From the NCBI GenBank assembly GCA_012033195.1, contig JAAUSQ010000004.1:1-54747 (forward strand): a DNA stretch of 54,747 nt, in the 5' to 3' direction. This document shows, in pieces, positions 27,246 to 37,013 of this stretch. The first letter of the stretch is position 1; each line of letters begins with the position of its first letter. The notes under the pieces are model-generated. The model worked only from the letters and a program-made list of their open reading frames with translations. It made no database searches and was not told the origin of the DNA. This stretch comes from Chloroflexaceae bacterium (GTDB taxonomy: Bacteria; Chloroflexota; Chloroflexia; Chloroflexales; Chloroflexaceae). Position numbers and translations under genes: made by a program.

Positions 27246-27977
27246 CTACATTCCGGAAAGTGTGGCATTGATAGCAATCAAGACGAGGGCGTTCTGGAGC
27301 GAGTGCAGCAGAATACACGGCACAATCGACTTGCTCCACTCGCGCAGGAAGCCAAGCACCAGCCCAACAAAAAACAGTGCAGGCATCAGAATGGGCAGCA
27401 CGTGCACCACCGAGAACAGCGCTGCACTCGCGACAATGGCGAGCAGCGCGCCCCACTGCCGCCGCATCAGGCCGTAGATCATGCCACGAAAAAAGACCTC
27501 TTCGACGGCAGGCACCACTCCGGCGACTAGTACCAGCAACAAGAGCAACTGGTTTGATGTCAGCGCGTTGCCACCTGTCAGCGCATCCACTTGCGGATTT
27601 TCGAAGTCGCCCGTTGCCAGCACAATCAGCAGATTGATCAGCACCATACCCGTGATGATAAGCAACAGCAACGCCGGAACCATCAGCAGCATCGGGATGG
27701 GCACCGGACGCCAGCCAAGCGCCGCCCACCCGCTACGCCGTGCAGCAAAAAGATAAACTGCCAGCAAAATGAGCAGGTAAATCAGGGCAGTGCTAATATA
27801 CGGCACGGGCGATGTAACACCAAGCGCTTCGTCCTGGGCAATCGGGAGGAGTTGTATTGCACCGAGCAACACCAGTGTGCCTGCCAGCACGGTCACAACA
27901 ACGGCAATAACATCGCGCCAGCCCCATGTTACGGGTGGCATATCCGGGTCGGGTGCATTGTTTAATAAGTTTTGCAT
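27246..27977 (-). CDS. CPBP-family intramembrane metalloprotease
   Basis: The 243-residue polytopic membrane protein (about 7 helices) has the three CPBP/Abi motifs in order: EEVFFRG (EExxxR) at about 161-167, FSVVH (FxxxH) at about 194-198, and HSLQN (HxxxN) near the C-terminus. The glutamates and histidines are the expected metal and catalytic residues of Rce1-like proteases. Targets are unknown; relatives process prenylated peptides, bacteriocins or anti-sigma factors. ATG 27977 is chosen over a longer upstream frame that lacks similarity. Confidence 0.9.
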   Translation of the reverse strand: MQNLLNNAPDPDMPPVTWGWRDVIAVVVTVLAGTLVLLGAIQLLPIAQDEALGVTSPVPYISTALIYLLILLAVYLFAARRSGWAALGWRPVPIPMLLMVPALLLLIITGMVLINLLIVLATGDFENPQVDALTGGNALTSNQLLLLLVLVAGVVPAVEEVFFRGMIYGLMRRQWGALLAIVASAALFSVVHVLPILMPALFFVGLVLGFLREWSKSIVPCILLHSLQNALVLIAINATLSGM

Positions 27978-28218
27978 AGCGGCAGTATAGGCTAAAGCGC
28001 TGCTTCGTGCAACCTGTGGCTCCACACCTGCGCCGCCGATATGCAGTACAATACAGAGACAACCATTTAGTGTTTTACAGCACTCCAAGCAAGCATGCCG
28101 GGTTGCCCAAAGGTTGACGCTTTTGTTATACTAGCGGCATCAATAGACTGTCAGATGGTTTTGCTGGTGGACCCTTGTGTGTCGCATATACTGCTGTTGT
28201 GCGATTGAAGAGGAGATT

Positions 28219-30372
28219 ATGAGCGTACAGACATCTGCCTATACCATACCAGCCAGTACTCAACCTGCCACACTGCAACGGCCCTACTTTAACCGCGAAC
28301 TGAGCTGGATCGATTTTAATCAGCGTGTGTTGGAAGAAGCTTTCGACGAACGCAATCCGTTGCTAGAACGTATCAAGTTTCTGGCTATTTTCTCCTCTAA
28401 CCTGGACGAGTTTTTTATGATTCGAGTCAGCGGTATTCGCCAGCAGATCGAAGCAGGTGTGCGTGATCTTTCGATAGATGGCCTGACCCCTGCCGAGCAA
28501 CTCACCGCCATTCGTAATGCGCTGGTGCCCATCCTCGAACGCAAGCGCGATCTCTTGCTTGATCAATTGTTGCCGCGCCTTGATCAGGCGGGTATTCATA
28601 TTCTCAATCGCGACCAACTGACCGAGGAGCAGCACGCGGCTGTGCGAACCTATTTTGAAGAGCAGATCTTTCCGGTGCTCACGCCGCTCGCCTTCGACCC
28701 TGGGCAACATCCTGGGCACCCCTTCCCGCATATCTCCAACCTCAGCCTCAATCTTGCGGTGGTCGTGCGCGAAGATGAAGGTGTGCTGTTTGCACGCGTG
28801 AAGGTGCCCGAAGTGCTGCCGCGTCTGGTGCCTATCCCCACTAACCCGGAGGTACTCCTGTCGAGTGATATTCCCGCAGAGCGGCACTACTCGTTCATCT
28901 GGCTTGAACAGGTGATTGCGACCCATATTTCATCGCTCTTCCCTGGCTATGAGATTGTTGAAACCTACCCGTTCCGTGTCATCCGCGATGCCGACATTGA
29001 GATTGAAGAGGACGAAGCCGACGACCTGCTGCGCACCATTCAGCAGGGCGTACGGCAGCGGCGCTTCGGTGCGGCGGTGCGGATCACCATCGACAGCGCT
29101 ATGCCCGCGTACATCTGCAATATTCTGGTACACAACCTCAAACTTAACGATGAGGATGTGTACACGATGCGCGGCCCGCTTGCGCTCACCAACCTGATGA
29201 GCCTGATGAGTCTGGATCGGCCCGACCTCAAAGACAAGCCGTTTTATGCTGGCACACCGCCGGTACTGAAACATGCCACCGATATGTTTGCCGCTATTCG
29301 GCAGCAGGATATTATCCTGCACCATCCCTATGATACATTCGGCCCGGTGGTCGATTTTATCCAGACGGCTGCCGACGACCCGAACGTGCTGGCAATCAAG
29401 CAGACGCTCTACCGGGCAGGCAAGAATTCGCCCATTGTTGCGGCACTGATGCGCGCACGCGAGCACAACAAGCAGGTCACAGTGCTGGTCGAACTGAAGG
29501 CCCGCTTCGATGAAGAGAACAATATCGTCTGGGCGCGGGCGCTCGAACAGGTGGGCGTGCATGTGGTCTATGGCCTGCCAGGGCTGAAAGTCCACTGCAA
29601 GACGGCACTGGTTGTCCGTAAAGAGGGCGACAGTATCCGCCGCTATATGCACCTCGGAACGGGCAACTACAATGCCAGCACTGCCCGGATGTATACCGAC
29701 CTCGGCCTGCTGACGTGTGACCCGCAGATCGGCGCGGATGTGACCGAACTATTTAATATGCTGACGGGCTACAGCCGCCAACGCGAGTATCGAAAGCTGC
29801 TGGTAGCGCCCTTCTCGCTGCGCCCCGGTATCAATCGGCTGATTGACGACGAAATTGCGCAGCACCGCCAGCATGGGCAGGGGCATCTCGTCTTTAAAAT
29901 GAACTCGCTGATCGATCCAGGGATAATCGACCGGCTCTATACAGCATCGCAGGCGGGCGTGCGGGTTGACTTGATTATTCGTGGTATGTGCTGCCTGTGC
30001 CCCGGTATGCCCGGTCTGAGCGAAAACATTTATGTTCGCAGCATCATCGGGCAATTCCTGGAACACAGCCGCATCTTTTATGCCCACAACAATGCACAAC
30101 CGAAGGTTTATGTGGGCAGTGCCGACCTGATGCAGCGCAACCTCAACCGCCGTGTTGAGGTGGTCTTTCCGGTCAAGGATGCAGCGATTGTGGGCTTTAT
30201 CCGTGATGGGTTGCTTGAACGGTACCTGAACGACAATCGGCGAGCGCGGATGCTACAAACCGACGGTAGCTATGTGCGGCTTGCTCCCGCTGAGGATGAG
30301 CCAGAGGTTGACAGTCAGGTAATCGAGATGGGATCGCATACACATATGGCTGTCACACCGCTGCCCATGTGA
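28219..30372 (+). CDS. ppk1: Polyphosphate kinase
   Basis: The 717-residue enzyme reversibly moves the ATP gamma-phosphate onto polyphosphate. Seen: the N-terminal domain opening YFNRELSWIDFNQRVLEEA, head-domain LDEFFMIRVSGIRQQI, then catalytic domains with the HHPYDTF motif, IKQTLYR, GLKVHCKTALVVRKEG (first phospho-His region) and YMHLGTGNYNASTARMYTD (Mg-binding block), and NAQPKVYVGSADLMQRNLNR near the end. ATG 28219 has AGGAG at 5 bases. Length is normal (about 690-720). With the phytase gene it points to phosphate storage and scavenging. thpR follows 23 bases later. Confidence 0.96.
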   Translation: MSVQTSAYTIPASTQPATLQRPYFNRELSWIDFNQRVLEEAFDERNPLLERIKFLAIFSSNLDEFFMIRVSGIRQQIEAGVRDLSIDGLTPAEQLTAIRNALVPILERKRDLLLDQLLPRLDQAGIHILNRDQLTEEQHAAVRTYFEEQIFPVLTPLAFDPGQHPGHPFPHISNLSLNLAVVVREDEGVLFARVKVPEVLPRLVPIPTNPEVLLSSDIPAERHYSFIWLEQVIATHISSLFPGYEIVETYPFRVIRDADIEIEEDEADDLLRTIQQGVRQRRFGAAVRITIDSAMPAYICNILVHNLKLNDEDVYTMRGPLALTNLMSLMSLDRPDLKDKPFYAGTPPVLKHATDMFAAIRQQDIILHHPYDTFGPVVDFIQTAADDPNVLAIKQTLYRAGKNSPIVAALMRAREHNKQVTVLVELKARFDEENNIVWARALEQVGVHVVYGLPGLKVHCKTALVVRKEGDSIRRYMHLGTGNYNASTARMYTDLGLLTCDPQIGADVTELFNMLTGYSRQREYRKLLVAPFSLRPGINRLIDDEIAQHRQHGQGHLVFKMNSLIDPGIIDRLYTASQAGVRVDLIIRGMCCLCPGMPGLSENIYVRSIIGQFLEHSRIFYAHNNAQPKVYVGSADLMQRNLNRRVEVVFPVKDAAIVGFIRDGLLERYLNDNRRARMLQTDGSYVRLAPAEDEPEVDSQVIEMGSHTHMAVTPLPM

Positions 30373-30395
30373 TACACTAATACCAGGAAAGAACG

Positions 30396-30977
30396 ATGCG
30401 CCTGTTTGTTGCACTCGAACTACCGGACAACATTATTACCCATCTGGGCGACGTGCAGCAACGGTTGCGCTGCACTGGTCAGCATCCGGTCAAGTGGGTC
30501 AGGCCGGATACGATGCATATGACACTGCACTTTTTGGGCGACGTGGCACCACCCCTGCTTGCACCGTTACAGGAGGCGCTGGCAGCGGTGCGTCAGACCT
30601 TCGCCGCAGAACATCAGGTGGCCCCGCCAACGGTGCATCTGGGAGAGGTGGGCGCGTTCCCCAACCTGCGCCGTCCGCAGGTGGTATGGGTGGGGGTGGG
30701 CGGCGACACCGCTACGCTGAGCCAGATACAGCAAGCGGTGGGCGTGGCATGTGCTACGCTTGGTTTTCCGCCTGAAGATCGTCCCTTTCGGGCGCACCTG
30801 ACGCTAGGCCGCACCCGGCGCGATGTGTCATCTGCTGCTTATGCTGACCTAGGCCGCGCCATCGAAGCACTGCCACCACCTGCGCAGGCGCAGTGGTCAC
30901 CTGGATTACCGTATCTGTTTCAAAGCACACTCACCCCTGAGGGGCCAATCTATACGAGGATTGACGATGCACACTAA
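30396..30977 (+). CDS. thpR: RNA 2',3'-cyclic phosphodiesterase
   Basis: The 193-residue protein is of the 2H phosphoesterase (LigT/ThpR) family. It begins MRLFVALELPD and shows the two HxTx motifs that form the active site, HMTLHFLGDV (about 46-55) and HLTLGRTRR (about 132-140). It opens 2',3'-cyclic phosphate ends of RNA; the family also shows 2'-5' ligase activity in vitro. It overlaps the start of the next gene by 11 bases, so ppk1-thpR-peptidase look co-transcribed. No functional link to ppk1 is proven. Confidence 0.93.
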   Translation: MRLFVALELPDNIITHLGDVQQRLRCTGQHPVKWVRPDTMHMTLHFLGDVAPPLLAPLQEALAAVRQTFAAEHQVAPPTVHLGEVGAFPNLRRPQVVWVGVGGDTATLSQIQQAVGVACATLGFPPEDRPFRAHLTLGRTRRDVSSAAYADLGRAIEALPPPAQAQWSPGLPYLFQSTLTPEGPIYTRIDDAH

Positions 30978-32394
30978 CATCAGGAACGTCAGGAGTTATG
31001 CCGCGCTGCTGGCACTGCTGGTGCTGCTTGCTAGTCTGGTGCTGTTTGTGGCACCGACCCGCGCCCAGAATATTGACTGGGCGCAACTGCCCACCCGCTA
31101 CTTTGTTATTTTGCACGCCCCCGACGAGGCCAGCCTGAACGAGGCGCAGGCCTACGCGGGCTTTGTTGATCAGGTGTATGACGACATTGCTACCCAGTTT
31201 AATCATCGGGTTGAAGTACCGCTGACATTGCGGTTGTATCCCACCTTCGAGAGCTACTATGCGGTCAATCCGTTGGCACGTGATATGCCCGGTATTGTGG
31301 CCCATGCCGACTTCCGCCGCCGCGAGTTGGCGGTAGTGCTGCCACGCACCGAGCAACAGACGCTGGAAGAGATCCAGAACAACATTCGCCACGAACTGAC
31401 CCATATCGTTGCCTCTGACCTGAGCGAAAATCGGCTGAATACGGGCTTTCAAGAGGGTATTGCGCAGTATGTTGAAATACCGACCCCTGAGTTTGACCGC
31501 AAGATGCAATTGATGCAGCAGGCGGTGGATACAGGCCGCCTGATTACATGGAGCGATTTAGACAACCGCGACCGCATCTATGGCGAACCGGATGTGGGTT
31601 ATCCACAGTCGCTCTCAATCGTAGCGTTTTTGATTGAGAACTACGGCTTTGAAAAGTTCCGTGAGTTTGTGATTGCCAATGCTCAGTCCAACGGCTACCG
31701 CACGGCGTTGCAGCAAACCTACCTTACGCCCCCTTCACAGCTTGAAGAGCAATGGCTGGCATGGTTGCCGTCCTACCTAGATGGCACCTACCGTGACCGT
31801 CCGATTGCGGGCTTTGATCTGGGCTACCCGACGGCGTTGCTGGAGCAGGGGCGCTATGCCGAGGCCGAAACCGAATTGAATGCGGCGATTGAGTGGCTGC
31901 GCGAGACACCCCAGCAGGAGGTGTTGCAGGAAGCCGAAGCGCTGCTTATTCGCAGCAGAGCCGGACAGCAGGCCAATGCGATTGCGGCCAGTGCCCGCGA
32001 AGCACTGGTTGCCGCTGATTATCAGCAGGCGCTGCAACGGGTGGATGAAGCCCGCCGCGCCTATGCCGCGATTGGCGATGTGCGGCAGGAGCAGGTGCTG
32101 GAGGTGTATGCAGCACGGGCGCAGCGTGGTCTGCGGGCCAATCAGCAACTTGACGAGGCCAGTCAGCTTGCCGGGTCGTTCCGTATACCACAGGCACGTG
32201 CCGCCGCTGATCAGGCAGCCAACGAGTTTGCCCAGCTTGGCGACAACCAGCGCATGAATGAAGCACTGGCGCTGCGTGGGTCGCTCGATAACATTCAGCG
32301 TATTGCAGGGTTGGCACTGGTAACCCTCGGTGTGCTGGGTGTGCTGGCGAGCCTGTGGGGGCGCTGGTTTGCTGGCGAGCCGGAAGTGTGGTAG
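30967..32394 (+). CDS. Secreted gluzincin metallopeptidase (peptidase MA family) with membrane tail
   Basis: The 475-residue protein starts with a signal peptide (LLALLVLLASLVLFVAPTRA, cleavage after TRA). The catalytic domain carries HELTHIVASDL (HExxH at about 139-143) and a downstream FQEGIAQYVE with the third zinc-ligand Glu, the arrangement of the MA-like peptidases. After residue 270 come helical repeats with TPR-like spacing (QQALQRVDEARRAYAAIG), and the C-terminus has a membrane helix (IAGLALVTLGVLGVLASLWG). So the enzyme faces the outside, anchored by its tail. ATG 30967 has ACGAGG upstream; a TTG at 30961 is the alternative. Confidence 0.88.
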   Translation: MHTNIRNVRSYAALLALLVLLASLVLFVAPTRAQNIDWAQLPTRYFVILHAPDEASLNEAQAYAGFVDQVYDDIATQFNHRVEVPLTLRLYPTFESYYAVNPLARDMPGIVAHADFRRRELAVVLPRTEQQTLEEIQNNIRHELTHIVASDLSENRLNTGFQEGIAQYVEIPTPEFDRKMQLMQQAVDTGRLITWSDLDNRDRIYGEPDVGYPQSLSIVAFLIENYGFEKFREFVIANAQSNGYRTALQQTYLTPPSQLEEQWLAWLPSYLDGTYRDRPIAGFDLGYPTALLEQGRYAEAETELNAAIEWLRETPQQEVLQEAEALLIRSRAGQQANAIAASAREALVAADYQQALQRVDEARRAYAAIGDVRQEQVLEVYAARAQRGLRANQQLDEASQLAGSFRIPQARAAADQAANEFAQLGDNQRMNEALALRGSLDNIQRIAGLALVTLGVLGVLASLWGRWFAGEPEVW

Positions 32395-32411
32395 ATAAGG
32401 GGCGCTAGAGC

Positions 32412-32434
32412 CGGTGTGGCTTCAAGCCGCACCG
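32412..32434. terminator. Hairpin between convergent peptidase and hydrolase genes
   Basis: CGGTGTGGCTT and AAGCCGCACCG are 11-base arms with one G-T pair around a single central base. The element lies between two genes that end toward each other. Confidence 0.45.
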
Positions 32435-32446
32435 ACAGCCAATATC

Positions 32447-33284
32447 TTACGTTAACGAAGGCGCTGCAACAATATGTCTGAGGAGCAGTGTCAGTTCCTG
32501 TGGCTGTGTTATCATGGCATCGTGACCTGCCCCGGATAGTGCGTAAAAGTGGAAGCCGTAACGCCGCGCTCGGTCGGCTGCCTCAACAAAAAATGGAGCA
32601 TCGCTACACTGAATAAATGTCTGTGGCAACGTCGGATGAAAATCGGCGGAACGGGGCAGCGGTTGTGTAAATGTCTTGATGGGTTGATCGCCGATGCGCG
32701 GTTCCATCCAGGCCAGATCCCCTTCCGTCGGTGACACCAAACATGCCCGGTGATCCTGTATAGGGCAGCACGCGCCAGCCATCATCATCGCGTGTCGGGG
32801 GGAGAAATGCATAGTCCTGGAGTGCCTTACCATTTTCGGGGAGAAATGCATCAAGATAGACCAGATGGGCAAGCCGTTCGGTGGCCCGTTCTGCAACACC
32901 CGCAATCACCATCCCTCCATAGCTATGCCCAACCAGTACAACCTCACGCAGGTCTTCGTATTCAAGAACGGCAACAATGTCCTGAATATGCAGGTCGAGG
33001 TCTATCTCCGGGTTGAGCAGATGGGCACGTTCGCCCATCCCGGTGAGCGTTGGTGTCAGTACCGTATGACCAGTAGCCTGTACCAACGGAGTGAGCTTCT
33101 TCCAACACCATCCGCCGTGCCATCCACCGTGAACCAGTACAAACGTGACCGATTTCTCGCCCTCTGACGCATTCAATGTGGTGCTCCTTCTGATGATCAC
33201 TGACCGGTTGACTGCGATCTGTAGCAATATGTATGTGATACAGGATATTGCTGGACTGGTTCCTCTGGTATACTCTTGATACAA
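32447..33284 (-). CDS. Alpha/beta hydrolase (EstC/methylesterase-like), frameshifted
   Basis: The first part (from 33284 to about 32725) has the family core: FVLVHGGWHGGWCWKKLTPL, GHSYGGMVIAGVAER with the nucleophile Ser, and YLDAFLPENGKALQDY. Near 32725 one extra base (GACGGAAGGGG for GACGAAGGGG) shifts the frame. In the next frame the protein continues EGDLAWMEPRIGDQPIKTF with TFIQCSDAPFF and the catalytic His in GAGHDAMITQPQEL, to a stop at 32447. Without the extra base it is a normal enzyme of about 235-275 residues, acting on small esters. The true start is unsure. It is divergent from a MarR gene with a palindrome between them. Confidence 0.82.
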
Positions 33285-33302
33285 TCATTACCAGGATGGA
33301 AG

Positions 33303-33342
33303 TATATAGTAAGTTTGTCTTATAAGTTTATCTTACTATATA
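33303..33342. promoter_or_regulatory. Palindromic operator between hydrolase and marR genes
   Basis: TATATAGTAAG (33303-33313) and CTTACTATATA (33332-33342) are perfect 11-base inverted arms 18 bases apart. Inside lie two direct copies of AAGTTTRTCTTA (33311-33322 and 33324-33335). Each copy, with neighbours, is itself a TAAG-N5-CTTA palindrome of the kind bound by MarR dimers. Position between two divergent genes, next to the regulator itself, suggests joint autoregulation. Confidence 0.65.
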
Positions 33343-33382
33343 GGCATACGCCTGTCAAGCACTCTGAAGGAACCTACTGATA

Positions 33383-33844
33383 ATGGATGACTCTCGCACA
33401 CGGGGTTATATGCTCGGCGCACTGTTGCGTATTCCCTTTGAAGCAATGGCACTGCATATTAACGAGGCATTGCAGAAAGCAGGATTTGAGGATATTCGCC
33501 CCGCCCATCAGCGCGTTTTTCAGCACTTGCCCCCCGAAGGGGCACGTGTTACCGACCTTGCCGAGGCAGCCCAGATGACGAAGCAATCAATGGGCACACT
33601 GATCACGCATCTTGAGGAAGGCGGATATGTGGAACGCCACCGCGACCCCCAGGATGGGCGGGCACAGATTATCCACTATACCGCACGGGGACGGGAGGTA
33701 GAACGGGTGGCCCGCACTAGTATTGCCGAGATTGAAGCTGTCTGGGCGCAGCGGTTGGGGCACGCAGAATTTGCCCATCTTCACAAACTGCTGTGGCAAC
33801 TCGTGGCACTTTTGGAAGAAGAGCCAGAGCGGGAGGGCCGCTAG
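33383..33844 (+). CDS. MarR-family transcriptional regulator
   Basis: The 153-residue winged-helix dimer protein shows the MarR layout: a dimerisation helix, IRPAHQRVFQHLPPEGARVT, the recognition region TDLAEAAQMTKQSMGTLITH (about 54-73), LEEGGYVERHRDPQDGRAQI with the wing Asp-Arg, and a C-terminal dimer helix. It usually represses a neighbouring detoxification or efflux gene and is released by a small ligand; here the divergent alpha/beta hydrolase is the obvious target. No conserved redox Cys is seen. Confidence 0.93.
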   Translation: MDDSRTRGYMLGALLRIPFEAMALHINEALQKAGFEDIRPAHQRVFQHLPPEGARVTDLAEAAQMTKQSMGTLITHLEEGGYVERHRDPQDGRAQIIHYTARGREVERVARTSIAEIEAVWAQRLGHAEFAHLHKLLWQLVALLEEEPEREGR

Positions 33845-33895
33845 AGGTAGTGTTGAGATGCCTCCCGCTTTGCTGACGCTGGCGCATGTATGTGT

Positions 33896-35173
33896 CTACT
33901 CTACGCCCACCGGCTCCTCGACATAGCCCTCGTGACCGGGCACCGGAAACTTGCTGCACAGGTCGCGCACTTCGTTGGCAACCCGCTGGATCACTGTCTC
34001 GTCATCTAGATTGTTGAGTACCTGCGTAATCCATTCGGCAATCTGATCCATTTCTGCCGTGCCCATGCCGCGTGTGGTAACGGCAGGCGTGCCGAGCCGC
34101 ACGCCGCTGGTGCGCCATGGTGGTTCTTTGTCGTAGGGGATCGCATTCTTGTTGGCGGTAATACCAGCGCGTTCCAGCGTCTTGTCGGCCTTCGCCCCGG
34201 TGATGCCCAGCGGTGTCAGGTCAATCAGCATCAGGTGGTTGTCGGTGCCGCCCGACACGAGCCGATGCCCCCGCTTGACTAACGCTTCGGCCAGTGCCTT
34301 TGCATTCACGCGAATGTTGCGGGCATACTCTTTAAACTCAGGGCGCAGCGCCTCACCAAATGCCACCGCTTTGGCAGCAATGATATGCACCAGCGGCCCG
34401 CCCTGCGTACCAGGAAACACGCTGCTATTGATGTCTTTGGCGAATTCCTGGTTCATCATAATCATACCGCTGCGGGGGCCGCGTAGCGTCTTGTGGGTAG
34501 TGGTGGTGGTCACGTGGGCATAGCCAATAGGGGTGGGGTGTTCGCCTGCCGCAACAAGCCCCGCAATATGGGCAATGTCGGCCATCAGCAGCGCGCCGAC
34601 CTCATCGGCAATTTCGCGCATGCGCTTGAAGTCGATAATGCGCGGGTAGGCACTGGCCCCCGACGTAATCAGCTTCGGGCGCACTTCGCGGGCAATGCGG
34701 GCCAGTTCATCATAATCAATCAGGCCCGTCTCCTGATCGACGCCATAAAAGCTGACATCGTACCACTTGCCGCTGAAGTTGACCGGGCTACCGTGTGTCA
34801 AGTGCCCGCCCTGGTCGAGCCGCATGCCCAGGATTTTATCACCTGGCTGCAACAGTGCGGTAAAGACAGCGATATTTGCCGAAGCACCGCTGTGCGATTG
34901 GACGTTGACGGCTTCGGCTCCGAACAACTCCAGCGCTCGCTTGATGGCGATTTCTTCGACCACATCGGCAAACTCGCAGCCGGCATAGTAGCGCTTCCCT
35001 GGCAGACCTTCGGCATACTTGTTGGTAAATACCGAACCTTGTGCTTCGAGCACAGCACGGCTGACATAATTCTCGCTGGCGATCAGTTCCAGCCCATCGC
35101 GCTGCCGGCGTACTTCGTTGGCGATAGCGTGGGCGATATCCGGGTCTTGCTGATAGAGGGTGTGTAACAGCAT
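33896..35173 (-). CDS. glyA: Serine hydroxymethyltransferase
   Basis: The 425-residue PLP enzyme converts serine and tetrahydrofolate to glycine and methylene-THF. Seen: [70 protein letters not shown], and the Schiff-base lysine in [16 protein letters not shown] (about residue 235). ATG 35173 has GGAGGAGAG upstream; longer frames upstream lack similarity. Complete and of typical length. Confidence 0.96.
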   Translation of the reverse strand: MLLHTLYQQDPDIAHAIANEVRRQRDGLELIASENYVSRAVLEAQGSVFTNKYAEGLPGKRYYAGCEFADVVEEIAIKRALELFGAEAVNVQSHSGASANIAVFTALLQPGDKILGMRLDQGGHLTHGSPVNFSGKWYDVSFYGVDQETGLIDYDELARIAREVRPKLITSGASAYPRIIDFKRMREIADEVGALLMADIAHIAGLVAAGEHPTPIGYAHVTTTTTHKTLRGPRSGMIMMNQEFAKDINSSVFPGTQGGPLVHIIAAKAVAFGEALRPEFKEYARNIRVNAKALAEALVKRGHRLVSGGTDNHLMLIDLTPLGITGAKADKTLERAGITANKNAIPYDKEPPWRTSGVRLGTPAVTTRGMGTAEMDQIAEWITQVLNNLDDETVIQRVANEVRDLCSKFPVPGHEGYVEEPVGVE

Positions 35174-35281
35174 CTCTCTCCTCCAATTGCATTGCAGTGT
35201 GTGTAACAAGAGCATAGCGAAGGGACGCACCGCTGCGTCCCTTGTATCGGCACTACACGCATTGTAACAGGTAAGCACATG

Positions 35282-36013
35282 TCAGTCTACCGACTCACCA
35301 GGTTTGAGGCCGATCACCTGGGCATTCACATGGAATTCCTTGCAGGCTTCCTGCAGCGCATCGGGCGTGCCGGTCAGCAGCGGAAAGGTACCCCAGTGGC
35401 ATGGAATGGCGTAGGTTGCCCGCAGCAATTTGAGTGCATAGGCGGCCTGGCGGGGGTCCATCGTGAAGTAGTCGCCGATGGGCAGAATGGCAACATCTGG
35501 CTGATACAGATCGCCTGTGATCAGCATATCGTAGGTGACAGCGGTATCGCCGGCTACATACACACCGAAGTTATTCGAGAAGCGCAGCATATACCCGATT
35601 GAGGTACCAAGCGGAACAATCAGGCCATCTTCCGAGGTGCTGCTGCTATGAATGGCATTGGTCATAGTAGCCTTGATGCCCGCCACTTCAACTGTACCGC
35701 CCGTGTTGAAAGCGACTATCTTTTCTTCAGCGATGCCGTGCTTCTGTAGCCATGTCGTGAGATCGGCCTGACAGACGACCATTGCCCGCGTCTCTTTTGC
35801 CACCGTCATCAGGTCGCCAACGTGATCGAAGTGACCGTGGGTGACAAAGATTGCATCGAGGTTCTGGCGCGCTCTGGTCTTCCACTCATCGGGGCAAGAT
35901 GGGTTGCCATCTACCCATGCATCAATCAGAACGTTTTTGCCTTCAGGCGTGACAATATGGAATGTCGCGTGTCCAAGCCAGCTAATCGTTACATTCTGAC
36001 CGAGCGTTGCCAT
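35282..36013 (-). CDS. UPF0173-type metal-dependent hydrolase (metallo-beta-lactamase fold)
   Basis: The 243-residue protein has a beta-lactamase-like fold with VTISWLGHATFHI near the start, the metal motif THGHFDHVGD at about 58-67, then GDTAVTYDM and a C-terminal PCHWGTFPLLTG with the last metal-binding His. This matches UPF0173 (YtkL-like) proteins, hydrolases of unknown substrate related to UlaG lactonases. The gene is complete and in the same direction as glyA and the ABC exporter, but about 100 bases apart from each. Confidence 0.92.
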   Translation of the reverse strand: MATLGQNVTISWLGHATFHIVTPEGKNVLIDAWVDGNPSCPDEWKTRARQNLDAIFVTHGHFDHVGDLMTVAKETRAMVVCQADLTTWLQKHGIAEEKIVAFNTGGTVEVAGIKATMTNAIHSSSTSEDGLIVPLGTSIGYMLRFSNNFGVYVAGDTAVTYDMLITGDLYQPDVAILPIGDYFTMDPRQAAYALKLLRATYAIPCHWGTFPLLTGTPDALQEACKEFHVNAQVIGLKPGESVD

Positions 36014-36114
36014 ATATACCCCTCCCTTGCTGTGTCTGATGGTTTCAGTGCGCTATGCTTGTATGTACCTTGCGGAAATCAGTATAGCATATTGGGCAAA
36101 CGGACAGGCGTACC

Positions 36115-37013
36115 CTACCCGGCCCCGCCCACATCGCGCCGGGTGAATGAGAGGTAGGCATAGGCAAAAAAAATACCGCTATACAGCGCAATCATCAATG
36201 CGGCCTGCCACGGTGGAGGCAAGCCTTCCGTACTCAAGCCAGTGATAGCCGAGGCATCCATTCCGTAGCTGCTGCGGTGCAGAATAATGAGCGCATTGAT
36301 GTTGGGTTGTAAAAACAGGTAGTAGATGAAGGTGAGCAAGGGAATACCGAGGTTGGGTACAAACGCCAGTGCGCCCGCTCCGCCATCGAGCACCAGAAAG
36401 AGCACCCCGCCCGCCACGCCTGCCAGCACCGAGCGCCCGATGATGGTGATAGCGATGGTAAACAGTATATACGGCAGAATGACATATAGCGCCCGCAGTA
36501 TGCCCGGCAGTAGCAGCAGGAGATCGCCGGGGGTAATGCTGCCGACGTTGCCCAGAATGCTCCCCAACAACAGACCAAGCAGCGACCCGATCAGCAGCGC
36601 AATGACCATGCCCGCTAGAATGACCAGTAGCAGCGTGATAATCTTGCCAATCAGGTAGCGCCCGCGCCGGGGGTGGCGGGCCAGATGCAGCCGCAGCGTG
36701 CCCCAGCCATACTCGCTGCCAACTGCCGCCGCCGCCAGCACCATCGCCAGCACACCACCAATGCTGTTGACATACCCCAGTACATCACCAAACACACCGG
36801 GGAAGCGCAGTTGCAGGCGTAACTGATTGACTTGGACATCGTCAAGAATCTGAATGCGGGTTGTGCCGCCGGTGAAGGTGCCGTCGTGGAGTGCCACAAC
36901 AGAAACCAGCCAAACGAGTTGAAGGCCAGTAACACGAGAAACAGCCCCAGTAAGATCCACGTCAGGGGGCGGCGGGTCAGCTTGAGCCACTCGGCCTGCA
37001 CCAGATGTATCAC
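36115..37013 (-). CDS. ABC transporter permease (ABC-2 type), frameshifted
   Basis: ATG 37013 gives MIHLVQAEWLKLTRRPLTWI with the first helix LLGLFLVLLA; at 36924 one C is missing (CTG GCC and CTT share a base). The next frame continues LQLVWLVSVVALHDGTFTGG, then GVFGDVLGYVNSIGGVLAMV, EYGWGTLRLHLARHPRRGRY and five more helices, ending at 36115. The WGT-R-L-L-ARHPRRGR block is typical of ABC-2 permeases paired with an ATPase. It overlaps the ATPase gene by 4 bases. Together they form an exporter of unknown cargo. Restored length is about 299 residues. Confidence 0.85.

Noticed and set aside
28363-29652. Two minus-strand frames (187 and 240 codons) inside ppk1
   Set aside because: ppk1 is unmistakable on the plus strand; the others are shadows without motifs.
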